From: Opisthorchis felineus
Taxonomy: Eukaryota; Platyhelminthes; Trematoda; Opisthorchiida; Opisthorchiidae
DNA length: 64,000 bases
Direction: 5' to 3'
NCBI GenBank assembly: GCA_004794785.1
Contig: SJOL01004482.1
Location: 195,083-259,082 of the forward strand
The notes beneath the pieces are model-generated. The model ran no database searches, was not told the DNA's origin, and saw nothing but the letters and a program-made list of their open reading frames with translations. This document shows, piece by piece, positions 40,301 to 46,831 of this stretch. The position numbers were made by a program, and so were the translations under genes. Numbering within the stretch: the stretch's first letter is position 1; each line of letters starts with the position of its first letter.

Positions 40301-43300
40301 CAAGTGATTCGAATTCTGCAGGCGAGAGTGCGGACTGAAGATCATGGTTGAGACGACATGCGCGGTGGCGGATATCAGTTGAACGTTGAGTGGTTAAATG
40401 GATCCTCTGTTTGATGAATGACTTGGTGCAGTTGAAGGATCGCCCTCCGGTTGATGAGACTAGGAACTGTGTATACAAAATAAAATATAACGACTGTATG
40501 AAGGTTTATATAGGTCAGACAGCCTGGGAATTGCACACCAGAATCGGTGAGCATAAGCGATGCATTAACAGACCACCGAGAAACGTAGATGAATATCAGG
40601 CGATAGTCGAAGATTCGGCAATGGCAAGGCATGCACTAGACACTGGGCACAGGATAGATTTGGAACATGTGAACATTCTGAGACGGGGACTACGATTCAC
40701 ACCACAGCGACTGGTGGCCGAGGCGGTGGAAATCGCGAAGCATCCCAGCGTGAATAGAATAGAGGGCGTAGAACTGGCAAGCGTGTGGAGAGCGGTTTTA
40801 GATCAGCCGAGATGACACGAGGCGGTGTGCAGTTATCAGCAAACTGGTCTGAGTCTAAAATTACAAAATCCAAGCAGAGTAAGATCCAATTAACCACCCC
40901 GACCCCCCAACCCCAAACTAATTGTCCCGGCAGCCCTCGACGAAAACAAACGAACGAAATCTGTGAACGACTCCCAAGAGGAATATTCCACTAAGGTGTC
41001 CTAGACCGAAAAACCAAGGCCGCAAAATCCGGTTTCAATATGAAGGCAATCCCACCCTAACCAATCTATCGTAAGTGTTAGTCATCTTCATTAACCAACA
41101 AACAGGAACTTCAGACCGACACCCAGCACTAATCAATTCGGCTGGTCATAAGAAATCTCACGGATTGGTTTCCTGACTGCCTTAAAACCCGGTCAACTTG
41201 CTTACTTACTCACTTGGCCTGACGAGGCTTTTGTGTCAAAAGCGAAACGTTACCCAGCAATAAATCCACCGATTGTTTACGAAACCCCTTTGAACCCATG
41301 ACTACCCTATGGGTTTCAAACATTTTTCTATTGATTGAGAACCGGATCATCTTAAGTTTCGTATCGAAAGGCTGTAAGATTCCTGGGAGCTTATCACGAG
41401 AAATTTATCAGGATATCCTGCAAAAAGTTATTACAATGTAAAGGGCATAGATGAGTAGGAACATACCGGTGCTGAGAGGTTTTAATAAGCTTTCCGTATT
41501 GTGAGGTTGATTTCAATCGGGAGTACGATGAGCTCGCCAAAATTAGATGAGGAATCGGGCGATGATACATCTGACGTAAATAGTTTCCTGGTTAGTCAAA
41601 ACGCTGGAATATTGGTTATCGATTCTACCTGGTAACTAGTGCACCACTGCACCCGAATTCAAGCCTACAAAATGGGAAATACCGTCGGTATACGGATCGA
41701 ACTGTGTGGTCTACTGCTGCATCAGACATGAGAAGTATCGGCATGTATTTATTAGACAGTGCTCACGCATGAACATTCAAGGGCTGTGCACCAGATACCA
41801 GCGGTCACCTGGTTGATTGGCCCCGTTCTGGTGGTACCTTTTGATTGCTTACGGATTACTGATGAGGGGATGTGTTGATTTCGCATCAATTACCTCGCAT
41901 CAGGTGGGGAAAACCAACTGCAGTGAAACGAGGAACAGACGATCCACTGAGACTGAAGGAAACCTATTCAACTCACCTCGTCACTGTGGATATCGACCCC
42001 AAATATAGGTGCTTGGATATGTAAGTTTAAATTGAGCAATTTGGGGTGCATACTGCTAGTGTGCTACTGCGCAACAGTATCCATCGTGAGTCACGCTTTC
42101 ACAATTGGCAATCCATAAATCAAATCCGTACGTTGTTTGTGCATGTCTGGTATCCACAGTTTTGCGCTGTTTCAACCTGCCTCCCACTTTCACTACCTGT
42201 GAGGAAATTTTATCCCTGGAAGCTCATGGATATCAGGCCAATTGACACGTTTGGTCTCGTTGTTAATGAACATCACAGATATAACATGACACGTTTGCAA
42301 TTGAAAAGAAAATTGATAGTTCACAATGTAATGATGGCCGTAGATTTGCTCACTGAGTTAGACAATTTGGCTACCACCACCAAACTATCCACCTCACCAA
42401 ATAAATCAACGGTCGTTATGACACAGGTTCACCAAATTTCTCCACAAACACATACCGGGTTGAGAATTGTCTACAAAGCCCTTGACTTCGACAAGGTGTC
42501 GTACCCAATCGGACATGCTCTGTGGATCGGGGGCTGAGAAGTAGTAGATTCGAGATTTTCCTTTGTGCTTCGTATGTATTGAAAAGACGTTGAGCCATTT
42601 CCCAATCTGATAATCATCTGCAATGCATTCACAGTTCTTTAAATCCACATGGCCTAGAAACAAGGTGGCAAGAACATAAGTGCCAAAAAAGTTACCGGAA
42701 TAGCTGATGTTAAGTGTCAAATGTGTGTGGGAATGGGAATGTGTGTGGGAATGGTGTGATTGGTGACGAGTGAAAACAAAATCCGATTAAGACATGCCCG
42801 AAAAAGATGGTACGATTACCCCTTCCAGGGAAACTGCCTAGCAGAAGAAACTACGCGCTGTTTGGTTCCACGGAAGTTCGATCGAATTTTAAGGCGACAG
42901 AGGAATCTTCCGGTCGAATCCCTTTTCACAAGAGACCACGTAGTAGCCCGTACTGCTTGTCTCCCGCGTAACCAGACACCCATAGTTTCTACAGGATCAT
43001 ACGTTCAACAAACATTTCTTGTATGGTGCAAACCAAACACATGCTTCTTCTAATTATAGGGTTCAATGGGTCCACATAAACGCAGATTTGAAACACAGGA
43101 TAAGCTAGCTGAACTCGAAGTCCTATGGGTTCTGATCCCATCCGAATTAATAGATCCTTAGGTCATTGTTGACAGGAGAGGAATTTTCCCAAAACTTCTG
43201 GTTTGTATGAATCTTTGATACAGCATATGGTAAGTTGTACAGGTTAACCTGCATATTTTTCGGCCTCTTACTGTCACGCCACAGGTATCACGGATAGTTA

Positions 43301-45744
43301 ACTTGATTGACTGGTTACTGATGTGTTTTAGTTGGATTCTATCGGTGAAAGAATTAACACTACATACATCCGCGAATAGCTATGAACTTTTACCTTACGT
43401 CTCGGGTACGGTGTCAACTGTAACTGATTCGAGAGGTTATCTCTTAGAGTGGCTCTATGACTTATTCGCATACATGTTTTCCACTCCTTAGATACGATTT
43501 AATTGGCAGGTAGGACCAAGACTCGATAAATGCTGGACACTGGTAGAACTGGGTCGGACGTCGTTAACAGGAATCGATAAGGTATTTTTGCGAATTTGCA
43601 GGATTCTGTTTGAGCAGGTGACACAGTTGAACATGAGGTGGTTCAGAGGCTCTTGTCTAGACTTGGCCAAATTGGCATTCCTCATGTCTACGCTAGGTTG
43701 TCTGGCTGCTATGCACAAAAAGAATGAGACATCTGGCGATTAAGTTTGATCCTCAGGTAAGGGATACTGTTTTTTTTCGAAAATCAAAGGTTTGAGGGAC
43801 TATTTGCCTAAGCGCAGGGTTGCGCCGACATGAATGAGATGGAGCGAGTCAAACAGTTGGAGTGTCAGATGACTCCTCTCCCGACAAGATGCTGGACGTG
43901 GACGAAAACCCAGACCTGTTTTAAGGTGTGCTTACATCTATGAACACAATGAAGAACGAGGTTACACAGAAAGCAGATGCAAGAGTTCCAACGTATGATC
44001 TAAGACTATGAAGCATCAATGAGTAAACGTCCTGTCCTGACTCTGCGTGAGCTACAATATGGACAGTTGTGGCTTCAGTATCTGCCATGAAGTTCTCCAT
44101 TATCAGTGAAAGTTAGATCAGGCTTTTGAATGTGTTCTCATTTCGATGAGAAATTCTCATCCAAAGGGAAACCTATGCTAGAAAATGGATACCCGTCCAT
44201 AAGTATTGTATTTCAGTACTGTGCGGCGTCATCTAACCTGGACTATTCGACGAAACGGAACACAAAACAGGTCTAAAATTTTGGTCAGTAGGATCGTTGT
44301 GAACACATAAGGAGGTCTATACAATAAACATTCAGATAACTGTCGAGAGCAATTAGATCAACGTACGAGAACAGCACGCCGGGGCATTACAGAACAGCAA
44401 CATAGAGATAAACGGACATACCTTTCAACTTGTGGCACTGTTTATCTTTGTAGTACTCAAAAAAAATCCCTGTTGTATCTCGAGAACGAACTTTGTAGAG
44501 GACACAAAAGCGCTGGCGCCAACGCTGAAAACGTTTGCGAAATGAGAGTAATCAATGTACACTACAAACAGAGAAACTGATGTTCTGAAGTCAAATTTCA
44601 ACGCTCGGCAGTTCGTAAAAAGCCCATCTCAAGTAGATGAATTGGCTGAGTCGACCCTTAGTGCTAGTCGGAAACATATTCTACTGCAACAGGTGTACAA
44701 ACACCTCAAAGCTTTGTTATACGACTGAATTTATCTCTGAAATCATCCTACGTAAAGACATGAGCTAACTGATCCAGACAAAGTGGGCCAAATTTTCTGC
44801 AATTCAAACCACACGCATTTACACGATCTGTCCCAGTCAATCATGATTTGGTCCTGTAACAGTCATTAAGACCTGAGCAGATCTATAAAAAAATCCAGCT
44901 TCTTGGTGTTAGAACCTGGTTCACAAATGTGGATTCGCGAACGTTAACTTGCTATGTTTCCGCTTATTTCCTCGGAACATATAAATCTTGCATAACCATG
45001 TACTCCGTTTCTTTCTCAACAAAACGGAACATATAAATACGCTTACCAGAATGCATAGGGATTAATCTGAATTGCCGTTTTGGCTTGTATACGTTTAGTT
45101 GTAGAAACCCGTGAAAAAAGGTTGCTTACGGTAACCGAAACGCTGAGGCTTTCCCGTACAGTTAATGCAAAACAAAACATTCGCTGGGATCGGGGTAAAA
45201 AGCATCAAATGATACAACGGTTATTGACCAGAACCAGTAGTAATTGCCTGTGTATTTAAAAGCCAAGCAGGTGCTATCCTGACATCTTTAGTCTGTTTGA
45301 TAGCCAGTAACAACTACACCAATATGTTTTTACATATTGCAATGCATGAGAAATACATAAACGAACTTCTCGGAATTAGAGAATTCTGGTCGGATTTCAG
45401 CTGGATAAAATCGCAGCTTACTGAAAGGAACTTTTTGAAATTCGGCAGATATGAGCAACCAATAGAAGTGTACACGAAAAACATCTAGTGTATTTGTTTC
45501 CTAAAGAACTGCAAGTCAAACACGTAACTAGAGTCACGGAAAGAGGCATTGTGCGATCACCCACCTTCTTGATAAGTGGCGAGCCGAGTCCTCCACAACC
45601 CAACTATGGCGACAGGAGGGAAAATTAGTCACGATATTATAGGAACTCACATCCCAGAGGGAACTGAAAGGTCTATTCTCTTCAACAGATGGAGGGGATT
45701 TGATTAGAAAACCGGATATGATTATCTCCTTCTGTTGTTCAGGC
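12291..45744 (-). CDS. Gab/Dos-like PH-domain docking adapter, multi-exon gene (partial model)
   Basis: Ten exons on the minus strand join into an adapter of roughly 630 residues as far as I can place it. Order: PH domain ([68 protein letters not shown]); proline/serine-rich linker; SH3-ligand-like motifs ([29 protein letters not shown]); Tyr-X-Asn sites (YVNL, YFNV), the type bound by Grb2 SH2; and the tail [21 protein letters not shown] domain plus disordered Pro/Tyr linker plus a C-terminal tyrosine motif with Asp-X-X-X-Thr-X-Ala-Leu is the Gab1/Gab2/Dos pattern. Members act under the plasma membrane, where PH binds phosphoinositides and phosphotyrosines recruit Grb2, PI3K and SHP2/corkscrew downstream of receptor tyrosine kinases. 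That role is inferred from the family. The start-codon exon and at least one middle exon are unresolved. The gene spans over 33 kb because its introns are full of transposons. IRS/DOK-type adapters are less likely because no PTB domain is seen. Confidence 0.82.
12680..16105. other. Intron of the Gab-like gene (last intron)
   Basis: Non-coding by phase logic. Contains the truncated SINE at 15.4 kb. A 159-codon plus-strand frame at 13750-14229 has no recognisable motif and is probably chance. Confidence 0.55.
15406..15497 (-). mobile_element. tRNA-derived SINE, 5'-truncated copy
   Basis: Only the 3' half of the family is present, from CTGTCTAAGC to the conserved GAAAGGGTGATACAGCTG end. The tRNA head is missing, as expected from incomplete reverse transcription. 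It lies in the last intron of the Gab-like gene. Confidence 0.72.
16106..16305 (-). CDS. Gab-like gene, penultimate exon
   Basis: 200 nt. Acceptor gatcccttttcag, donor gtagca; one base completes the Glu codon of the previous exon and it ends in phase 1. It encodes [18 protein letters not shown], then an acidic serine tract, then [20 protein letters not shown]. If the donor is not used, the frame runs seven more codons to a TGA at 16085-16087, giving a shorter isoform without the phosphatase-docking tail. The spliced form fits the last exon in frame. Confidence 0.78.
16306..19589. other. Intron of the Gab-like gene
   Basis: Consistent phase across it (2 to 2). Nothing else recognised. Confidence 0.55.
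19590..19905 (-). CDS. Gab-like gene, proline-rich exon
   Basis: 316 nt. Acceptor tacgtcctcctctag, donor gtgagt; two bases complete the first codon and the exon ends in phase 2. It encodes [20 protein letters not shown], then [31 protein letters not shown], a run of prolines ([12 protein letters not shown]) and [17 protein letters not shown]. The polyproline tract is a likely SH3, WW or EVH1 ligand. Tyr-Ala-Asn is a further possible Tyr-X-Asn site. Confidence 0.82.
19906..21094. other. Intron of the Gab-like gene, possibly with a small exon
   Basis: If the 21107 donor of the upstream exon is used, a small phase 0-to-1 exon must lie here. A weak candidate ends at a GTAACC donor near 20.25 kb on the minus strand. 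Not resolved. Confidence 0.4.
21095..21253 (-). CDS. Gab-like gene, exon with VPPRPAR motif (3' edge uncertain)
   Basis: Acceptor cctttctacccatcag; the first two bases complete the Glu codon opened by the 23751-23962 exon. It encodes [18 protein letters not shown], then [20 protein letters not shown], then [12 protein letters not shown]. Tyr-Phe-Asn is a second Grb2-SH2-type site and VPPRPAR an SH3-type ligand. Two donors are possible: gtgttc at 21094, which gives the phase 1 end the next exon needs, or the better-looking gtatgg at 21107, which ends in phase 0 and would require another small exon. Confidence 0.7.
21765..21937 (-). mobile_element. tRNA-derived SINE, older copy
   Basis: Same family: box B GGTTCGAACCC is intact near 21885-21895, box A is partly deleted, and the body carries several substitutions and a small deletion (missing GGTGG). 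The 3' tail is AT-rich (attattagcattatcat). No clear target duplication remains. It is in an intron of the Gab-like gene. Confidence 0.8.
23353..23384 (-). ncRNA. Degenerate hammerhead-like / Penelope 3'-end motif
   Basis: On the minus strand CTTGAGAAAGGTCGCC...GGCAACCGAAACGTCGG has a hairpin followed by GAAACGTC, similar in layout to the Penelope end at 41.2 kb, but the CTGANGA box is disrupted. Probably the relic of another Penelope-like element. Confidence 0.3.
23751..23962 (-). CDS. Gab-like gene, exon with SH3-ligand and YVNL motif
   Basis: 212 nt, donor gtaagt. The only acceptor in reach is cttctgggtcag, giving entry in phase 2. It encodes [20 protein letters not shown], then [12 protein letters not shown], then a Cys-Gly-Asp-Gly stretch and [14 protein letters not shown]. 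Pro-Pro-Leu-Pro-Arg-x-Lys is SH3-ligand-like, and Tyr-Val-Asn-Leu fits a Grb2 SH2 site. Phase 2 entry does not follow directly from the phase 0 end of the 36356-36573 exon, so a middle exon is missing or the acceptor is wrong. The acceptor lies 142 bp from a Merlin transposon. Confidence 0.75.
24105..25268 (+). mobile_element. Merlin / IS1016-type DNA transposon
   Basis: A 1,164-bp element ends in 27-bp perfect terminal inverted repeats at 24105-24131 and 25242-25268, starting CGGATCTTTTCC. A second copy of the inner part (TAAGCCCCGCC) repeats at 24161-24171 and, with one change, inverted at about 25224-25234, giving a bipartite end. One open frame for a Merlin-type transposase fills the interior. 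I see no 8-9 bp target duplication flanking the ends (gaaagagc left, acttactt right). It sits in an intron of the Gab-like gene, antisense to it, 142 bp from the acceptor of the 23751-23962 exon. Confidence 0.88.
24298..25173 (+). CDS. Merlin-type (ISXO2/IS1016-like DDE) transposase, catalytic Glu missing
   Basis: 291 codons, uninterrupted, close to the usual length of the family. N-terminus: zinc-ribbon-like Cys/His residues (C32, H36, C49, C54). Catalytic core: [13 protein letters not shown] with D136, then [14 protein letters not shown] with D197, then [17 protein letters not shown], where the family normally has Glu after Thr-Ile. Here residue 237 is Gly, codon GGA at 25006-25008, one transition from GAA. 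The downstream [15 protein letters not shown] motif is conserved. Such enzymes cut and paste their element through the terminal inverted repeats; without the third acidic residue this copy is probably inactive. The frame is otherwise open, so the change is recent or the protein is kept for binding only. Confidence 0.88.
   Translation: MNFLTLSTLVHDKEMAIRFLQSNGVIHQQRSCNNGHQMTLSTVSNRLGCNARQCRQEIGLRKGICLERSKMEFRKVILFIYCWSKNLAKVKFCLEELSISHTTAVDWKNFLREVCAWRLLQTSTVIGGPGLHVEIDETLISRRKNHAGRVLPQQWIFGGICRETKEVYMYAVPDRTTAPSMDTIQACIAPGSIIISDMWASYQGIETMIDMNYTHETANHTENFVDPTTGAHTQTIGSLWHVYKMQNKRQCGTHRSLVDGYLREFVWRQRYRKTDLFMQIINDMSQFHPLQ
25470..25900 (+). repeat. Diverged interspersed repeat, copy 1
   Basis: Blocks GGGCCGAAGAAGCGGGTT, CCCACCTTGAGCCTTTGACT, GCCTGGCCCGAGGGCGTAGG and GCGCACAGCAGGTGCTTTCA recur in order at 48.26-48.49 kb. 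The family is unknown; it is 5' of a non-LTR reverse-transcriptase fragment here. Confidence 0.5.
26370..26990 (+). pseudogene. Non-LTR retrotransposon reverse-transcriptase fragment
   Basis: Plus-strand pieces in shifting frames: [19 protein letters not shown] (the K-A-P-G-P-D region), [12 protein letters not shown], then [19 protein letters not shown] with LRRL, and near 26890-26960 a piece resembling [11 protein letters not shown] and FLDLKAVF (motif A, with its second Asp position altered). This order is that of RTE/CR1-like reverse transcriptases. Stops and frameshifts make it non-functional. Confidence 0.75.
27241..27385 (+). repeat. Interspersed repeat pair, copy 1
   Basis: CTGATCGCACCATCGCTTCG ... 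TTTTCCGGTGACCGAAACTG ... CTTGGTACACGATTTATGGC ... GATGAACAGAAC aligns with 32.48-32.61 kb. The two copies are about 5.2 kb apart in the same orientation. Confidence 0.6.
27875..27900 (-). ncRNA. Hammerhead-ribozyme-like core
   Basis: On the minus strand CTGATGAG, then stem CCCC/GGG(C) with loop AAGAA, then GAAAC. The following CAG...CTGTC could form a short stem III ending in a GTC cleavage triplet, with one bulged C. A stem I is not evident, so the copy may be decayed. Confidence 0.4.
27995..28127. repeat. Fold-back of the same repeat
   Basis: 27995-28042 and 28080-28127 are 48-bp inverted copies of the same unit with three mismatches and a 37-bp loop, so they can form a long hairpin. The second copy ends just before the LTR-like stretch at 28149. 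Confidence 0.85.
28149..28433 (+). mobile_element. Possible solo LTR fragment
   Basis: A 285-bp segment beginning TGTGAC and ending ACAACTTACA (TG...CA), with a TATA-like CTTAAATACG near 28401. It is followed 4 bp later by TGGCGACGGGGATG, which looks like a tRNA primer-binding site. No gag-pol follows and no second LTR was found, so the call rests on layout only. Confidence 0.35.
28438..28510 (-). pseudogene. tRNA-Ser-like sequence (3' half well preserved)
   Basis: On the minus strand an anticodon arm (ATGGATTGCCAATCCAT), a long variable-arm-like GGGGTTTCCCC, a T arm with GGGTTCGAATC and an acceptor end CCCCGTCGCCA, with CCA encoded. The 5' half (D arm) is decayed. The anticodon loop reads TTGCCAA rather than a serine anticodon. 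It is either a tRNA-derived repeat head or an unusually extended primer-binding site of the adjacent LTR-like stretch. Confidence 0.5.
28691..28901 (-). mobile_element. tRNA-derived SINE, full copy with 11-bp target duplication
   Basis: The element at 28702-28890 (189 bp) lies between perfect direct repeats TTGGGGAACGC at 28691-28701 and 28891-28901. Box B (GGTTCGAACCC, + strand 28826-28836) is intact and box A slightly degenerate. The body matches the 9.5-kb copy closely. It lies inside an intron of the Gab-like gene, in the same transcriptional orientation. Confidence 0.9.
31355..31383. repeat. (TA)n microsatellite
   Basis: About 14 TA units in an intron of the Gab-like gene. Confidence 0.95.
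32480..32615 (+). repeat. Interspersed repeat pair, copy 2
   Basis: CTGATTATGCCATCGCCTCT ... TTTTTCAGTTACCGAAATTG ... CCCTTGGTTTATTGCCGATG ... AACTGAAATGAACTGG matches the copy at 27.24 kb. Confidence 0.6.
33069..33086. repeat. Short (AC)n microsatellite
   Basis: About 8 AC units; a C homopolymer of 9-10 bases follows at about 33317. Confidence 0.85.
36356..36573 (-). CDS. Gab-like gene, linker exon after the PH domain
   Basis: 218 nt. Acceptor cattccttcag, donor gtaagc; it starts with two bases that complete the codon left open by the PH exon at 42456-42653 (Val) and ends in phase 0. It encodes [16 protein letters not shown], then [20 protein letters not shown], then [20 protein letters not shown] and [15 protein letters not shown]. 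The composition is disordered and Pro/Ser-rich, as in Gab linkers. The intron separating it from the PH exon carries the palindromic Penelope-like element. Confidence 0.82.
38037..38066 (-). ncRNA. Hammerhead-ribozyme-like core, left arm
   Basis: Mirror image of the motif at 41219-41248. On the minus strand CTGACGAG is followed by a 7-bp stem II hairpin and GAAAC. Penelope-like elements carry hammerhead ribozymes in their terminal repeats. I could not fold a convincing stem III and stem I, so self-cleavage is unproven. Confidence 0.5.
38470..38895 (-). CDS. Penelope-like GIY-YIG endonuclease domain, left copy
   Basis: 141 codons, identical to the frame at 40390-40815. NCVYKI (residues 26-31) and VYIGQT (39-44) are the GIY and YIG strands, Arg51 in RIGEH the catalytic arginine, and [13 protein letters not shown] holds the glutamate. 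Cys27, Cys36, His81 and His87 could form the zinc-binding insertion typical of Penelope endonucleases. In a complete element this domain follows the reverse transcriptase and nicks the target DNA. Here it points away from the neighbouring reverse-transcriptase fragment, so this is a rearranged end rather than an intact gene. Confidence 0.85.
   Translation of the reverse strand: MVKWILCLMNDLVQLKDRPPVDETRNCVYKIKYNDCMKVYIGQTAWELHTRIGEHKRCINRPPRNVDEYQAIVEDSAMARHALDTGHRIDLEHVNILRRGLRFTPQRLVAEAVEIAKHPSVNRIEGVELASVWRAVLDQPR
38907..39905 (+). pseudogene. Penelope-like reverse transcriptase, N-terminal half to motif A
   Basis: Broken over at least three frames. In order: [19 protein letters not shown] and [20 protein letters not shown] with KGLNFAVSK (frame ending 39241); [12 protein letters not shown] and [16 protein letters not shown] (39222-39461); [19 protein letters not shown] and [12 protein letters not shown] (39561-39755); after another shift, [15 protein letters not shown] near 39830-39870, which is motif A with its Asp. 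The Asn-Leu-Ser, Lys-Gly-Leu-Asn-Phe and Leu-Pro-Lys-Ile-His blocks are Penelope-specific. The frame then meets an oppositely oriented fragment near 39.9 kb, so no complete enzyme is encoded. Confidence 0.8.
39890..40380 (-). pseudogene. Penelope-like reverse transcriptase, internally deleted inverted fragment
   Basis: Read on the minus strand, the arm's N-terminal residues ([14 protein letters not shown]) jump directly to [32 protein letters not shown] (motif B region), [10 protein letters not shown] and then the motif C region. There the expected Tyr-x-Asp-Asp reads stop-Val-Asn-Asp, followed by [18 protein letters not shown] and [14 protein letters not shown]. The jump at 40197/40198 removes everything from the Leu-Pro-Lys-Ile-His block to motif A. 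A stop and an Asp-to-Asn change in motif C confirm that it is dead. Confidence 0.78.
40390..40815 (+). CDS. Penelope-like GIY-YIG endonuclease domain, right copy
   Basis: Mirror copy of the frame at 38470-38895 with the same 141 residues and all GIY-YIG landmarks (VYKI, VYIGQT, RIGEH, AEAVEI). The stop is followed by about 470 bp of 3' non-coding sequence reaching the ribozyme-like motif and the arm end at 41286. Confidence 0.85.
   Translation: MVKWILCLMNDLVQLKDRPPVDETRNCVYKIKYNDCMKVYIGQTAWELHTRIGEHKRCINRPPRNVDEYQAIVEDSAMARHALDTGHRIDLEHVNILRRGLRFTPQRLVAEAVEIAKHPSVNRIEGVELASVWRAVLDQPR
41219..41248 (+). ncRNA. Hammerhead-ribozyme-like core, right arm
   Basis: CTGACGAG (41219-41226), then a perfect stem GCTTTTG / CAAAAGC with loop TGT (41227-41243), then GAAAC (41244-41248). 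This is the conserved hammerhead core with a 7-bp stem II. It lies about 400 bp 3' of the endonuclease frame, near the element's end, as expected for Penelope-like elements. Confidence 0.55.
41287..42455. other. Remainder of the intron after the Penelope-like element
   Basis: Unremarkable sequence separating the palindromic element from the PH exon. Plus-strand frames here are not recognised. Confidence 0.5.
42456..42653 (-). CDS. Gab-like gene, PH strands 4-7 and C-terminal helix exon
   Basis: 198 nt. Acceptor cttgtttctag, donor gtatgt; it starts with two bases completing a Gly codon and ends in phase 1. It encodes [53 protein letters not shown] and FVDNSQP. Ile/Val-Asp-Leu-x-x-Cys, the F-x-I-x-T strand, R-x-Y-Y-x-x-A and the Met-x-x-Trp-Val helix line up with the second half of Gab1-type PH domains, including the final Gly-Phe. 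Confidence 0.88.
42654..44421. other. Intron within the PH domain
   Basis: Splice phase 1 at both sides. Contains a short tandem of GTGTGGGAATG near 42725-42755. Nothing else recognised. Confidence 0.6.
44422..44524 (-). CDS. Gab-like gene, PH strands 2-3 exon
   Basis: 103 nt, phase 0 to phase 1, acceptor acgttttcag, donor gtatgt. It encodes [14 protein letters not shown], then the loop DTTG, then [15 protein letters not shown]. The Arg-Trp-x-x-R-F-x-V-L and Phe-Glu-Tyr-Tyr-Lys-Asp pattern is the classic PH strand 2 / strand 3 signature. Basic residues in the strand 1-2 region are compatible with phosphoinositide binding, which is an inference. Confidence 0.85.
45565..45603 (-). CDS. Gab-like gene, 39-nt exon in PH domain
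   Basis: Thirteen codons ([13 protein letters not shown]), phase 0 to phase 0, between acceptor cctgtcgccatag and donor gtgggt. The intron separating it from the previous exon is only 47 bp. It supplies the lysines just before the Arg-Trp of PH strand 2. Its removal would keep the frame, so it could be alternatively spliced. Confidence 0.6.
45651..45744 (-). CDS. Gab-like gene, exon with PH strand 1
   Basis: 94 nt, entered in phase 2 after acceptor tctgatttctcacag and left in phase 0 at donor gtgagt. It encodes [18 protein letters not shown] and then [13 protein letters not shown]. Gly-Phe-Leu-Ile-Lys-Ser-Pro-Pro matches the opening strand of Gab-type PH domains (G-W/Y-L-x-K-S-P-P). The frame stays open upstream to an ATG at 45809, but the strong acceptor argues that the exon starts at 45744. 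Confidence 0.8.
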
Positions 45745-46831
45745 CTGTGAGAAATCAGACCAGAAGAGGAAAGAAACTCACGCGTGAAAGGAGTTGAAAT
45801 CCATGACAATCCAAAGTGAAAAACAGATAAGAAGCAAATCCAGGTGTGATTGTCACATAGACTAAATTGAAAAAAACGGCAGAATTCGTATTACGTTCAT
45901 GAATTTATGAGAATCGAGCGGTTCAAGTTTGCCATAACGAGGGACGTTAAAATCTTAACCGTAAGCCGGTAAGGGAATTGTTTATTCCTAAGATGTGCGA
46001 TGTTTTTATTTGAATAATTAACTCAACAATAGACAGCACAACTTAAGAAGAAGTGAAAAGTCCATGTGGATTATGGCTGATCGTTAGTAAACAGCGTGCC
46101 TGGTGGGAAATCACCAAAGACACCCAAACAAGACACCGAAAGGCAGCATAGACTATGGCAATATGATGGAGTTAGCTTTGAAGGAAACAAAACTCTATTT
46201 TAACAAAGTGAACACTCTTTAGGAATGTCCTACCATCCGGCTATCGAAGGAGACACAAGTGGTCATTAGATACGGAAAAGCTGTTACGGCCATGTCGCGT
46301 AAAACAAAGGGTACTGTTCCAGCAGCTGCCACAGAATGAACCCATGGTACAGGGACGTTCTCCCAGAGTGACCCCTACACATGGCGCTGCTTGTTACTAA
46401 TGATTATGCCTATAGAGCCTCTAAAATTCAACAAACTCTACAACAACGTGAATTAGACTTTTAACACTTTTTGTTGCTTTCTTCTACATCTATCTTGATG
46501 GCGCAAACAAAACCGGTCCAGCCAAACGGCGTAACACAAGACCCAGCCATAGTAACTGCATCAAATCTTCAATTAGTTGCCCACTGGACGACTTGCCACA
46601 TATCATACAAGTAGTGCAGAATTGGAAATATGATGCTCCCATTGCACAGAAGCAATAATCCGCAGATAATGAGGATCGAAGGAAAGTAATCATCTTCAAT
46701 ATTCCGCGCAAAGTGACCATTTCACACCCAAACAACGGTACCTCGACGTTTACACTTACTCCTTCACAACGACGATAAAAGTGATTAAAATAGTGGAAAG
46801 TCGAAGGAGTTTTGTTTAATCTAGCACTCAC

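Larger units (their letters stand above)
37999..41286. mobile_element. Palindromic Penelope-like retroelement
   Basis: A 3,288-bp structure made of two 1,089-bp inverted arms around a 1,110-bp spacer. Each arm carries a GIY-YIG endonuclease frame, a hammerhead-ribozyme-like core and the start of a reverse-transcriptase region. The spacer carries further reverse-transcriptase pieces on both strands, converging near 39.9 kb. GIY-YIG plus this reverse-transcriptase type defines Penelope-like elements, which are known to insert with partial copies in direct or inverted orientation. It lies in the intron between the last PH exon and the 36356-36573 exon of the Gab-like gene. No target duplication was found. 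Confidence 0.88.
40198..41286 (-). repeat. Right arm of the 1,089-bp inverted repeat
   Basis: Reverse-complement partner of 37999-39087, equal in length and with the same translated frames. Outside its outer edge a small imperfect hairpin (tttgaacccat ... atgggtttcaaa) occurs at about 41290-41320. Confidence 0.93.

Noticed and set aside
45534..45809. Treating ATG at 45809 as the start codon of the adapter
   Set aside because: A strong acceptor lies between it and the PH sequence, and the residues before it are not adapter-like.
46490..46831. 113-codon minus-strand frame as an upstream exon
   Set aside because: Cys-rich and hydrophobic with no PH or linker similarity; only its upstream edge borders the splice-site pair around the 13-nt candidate.
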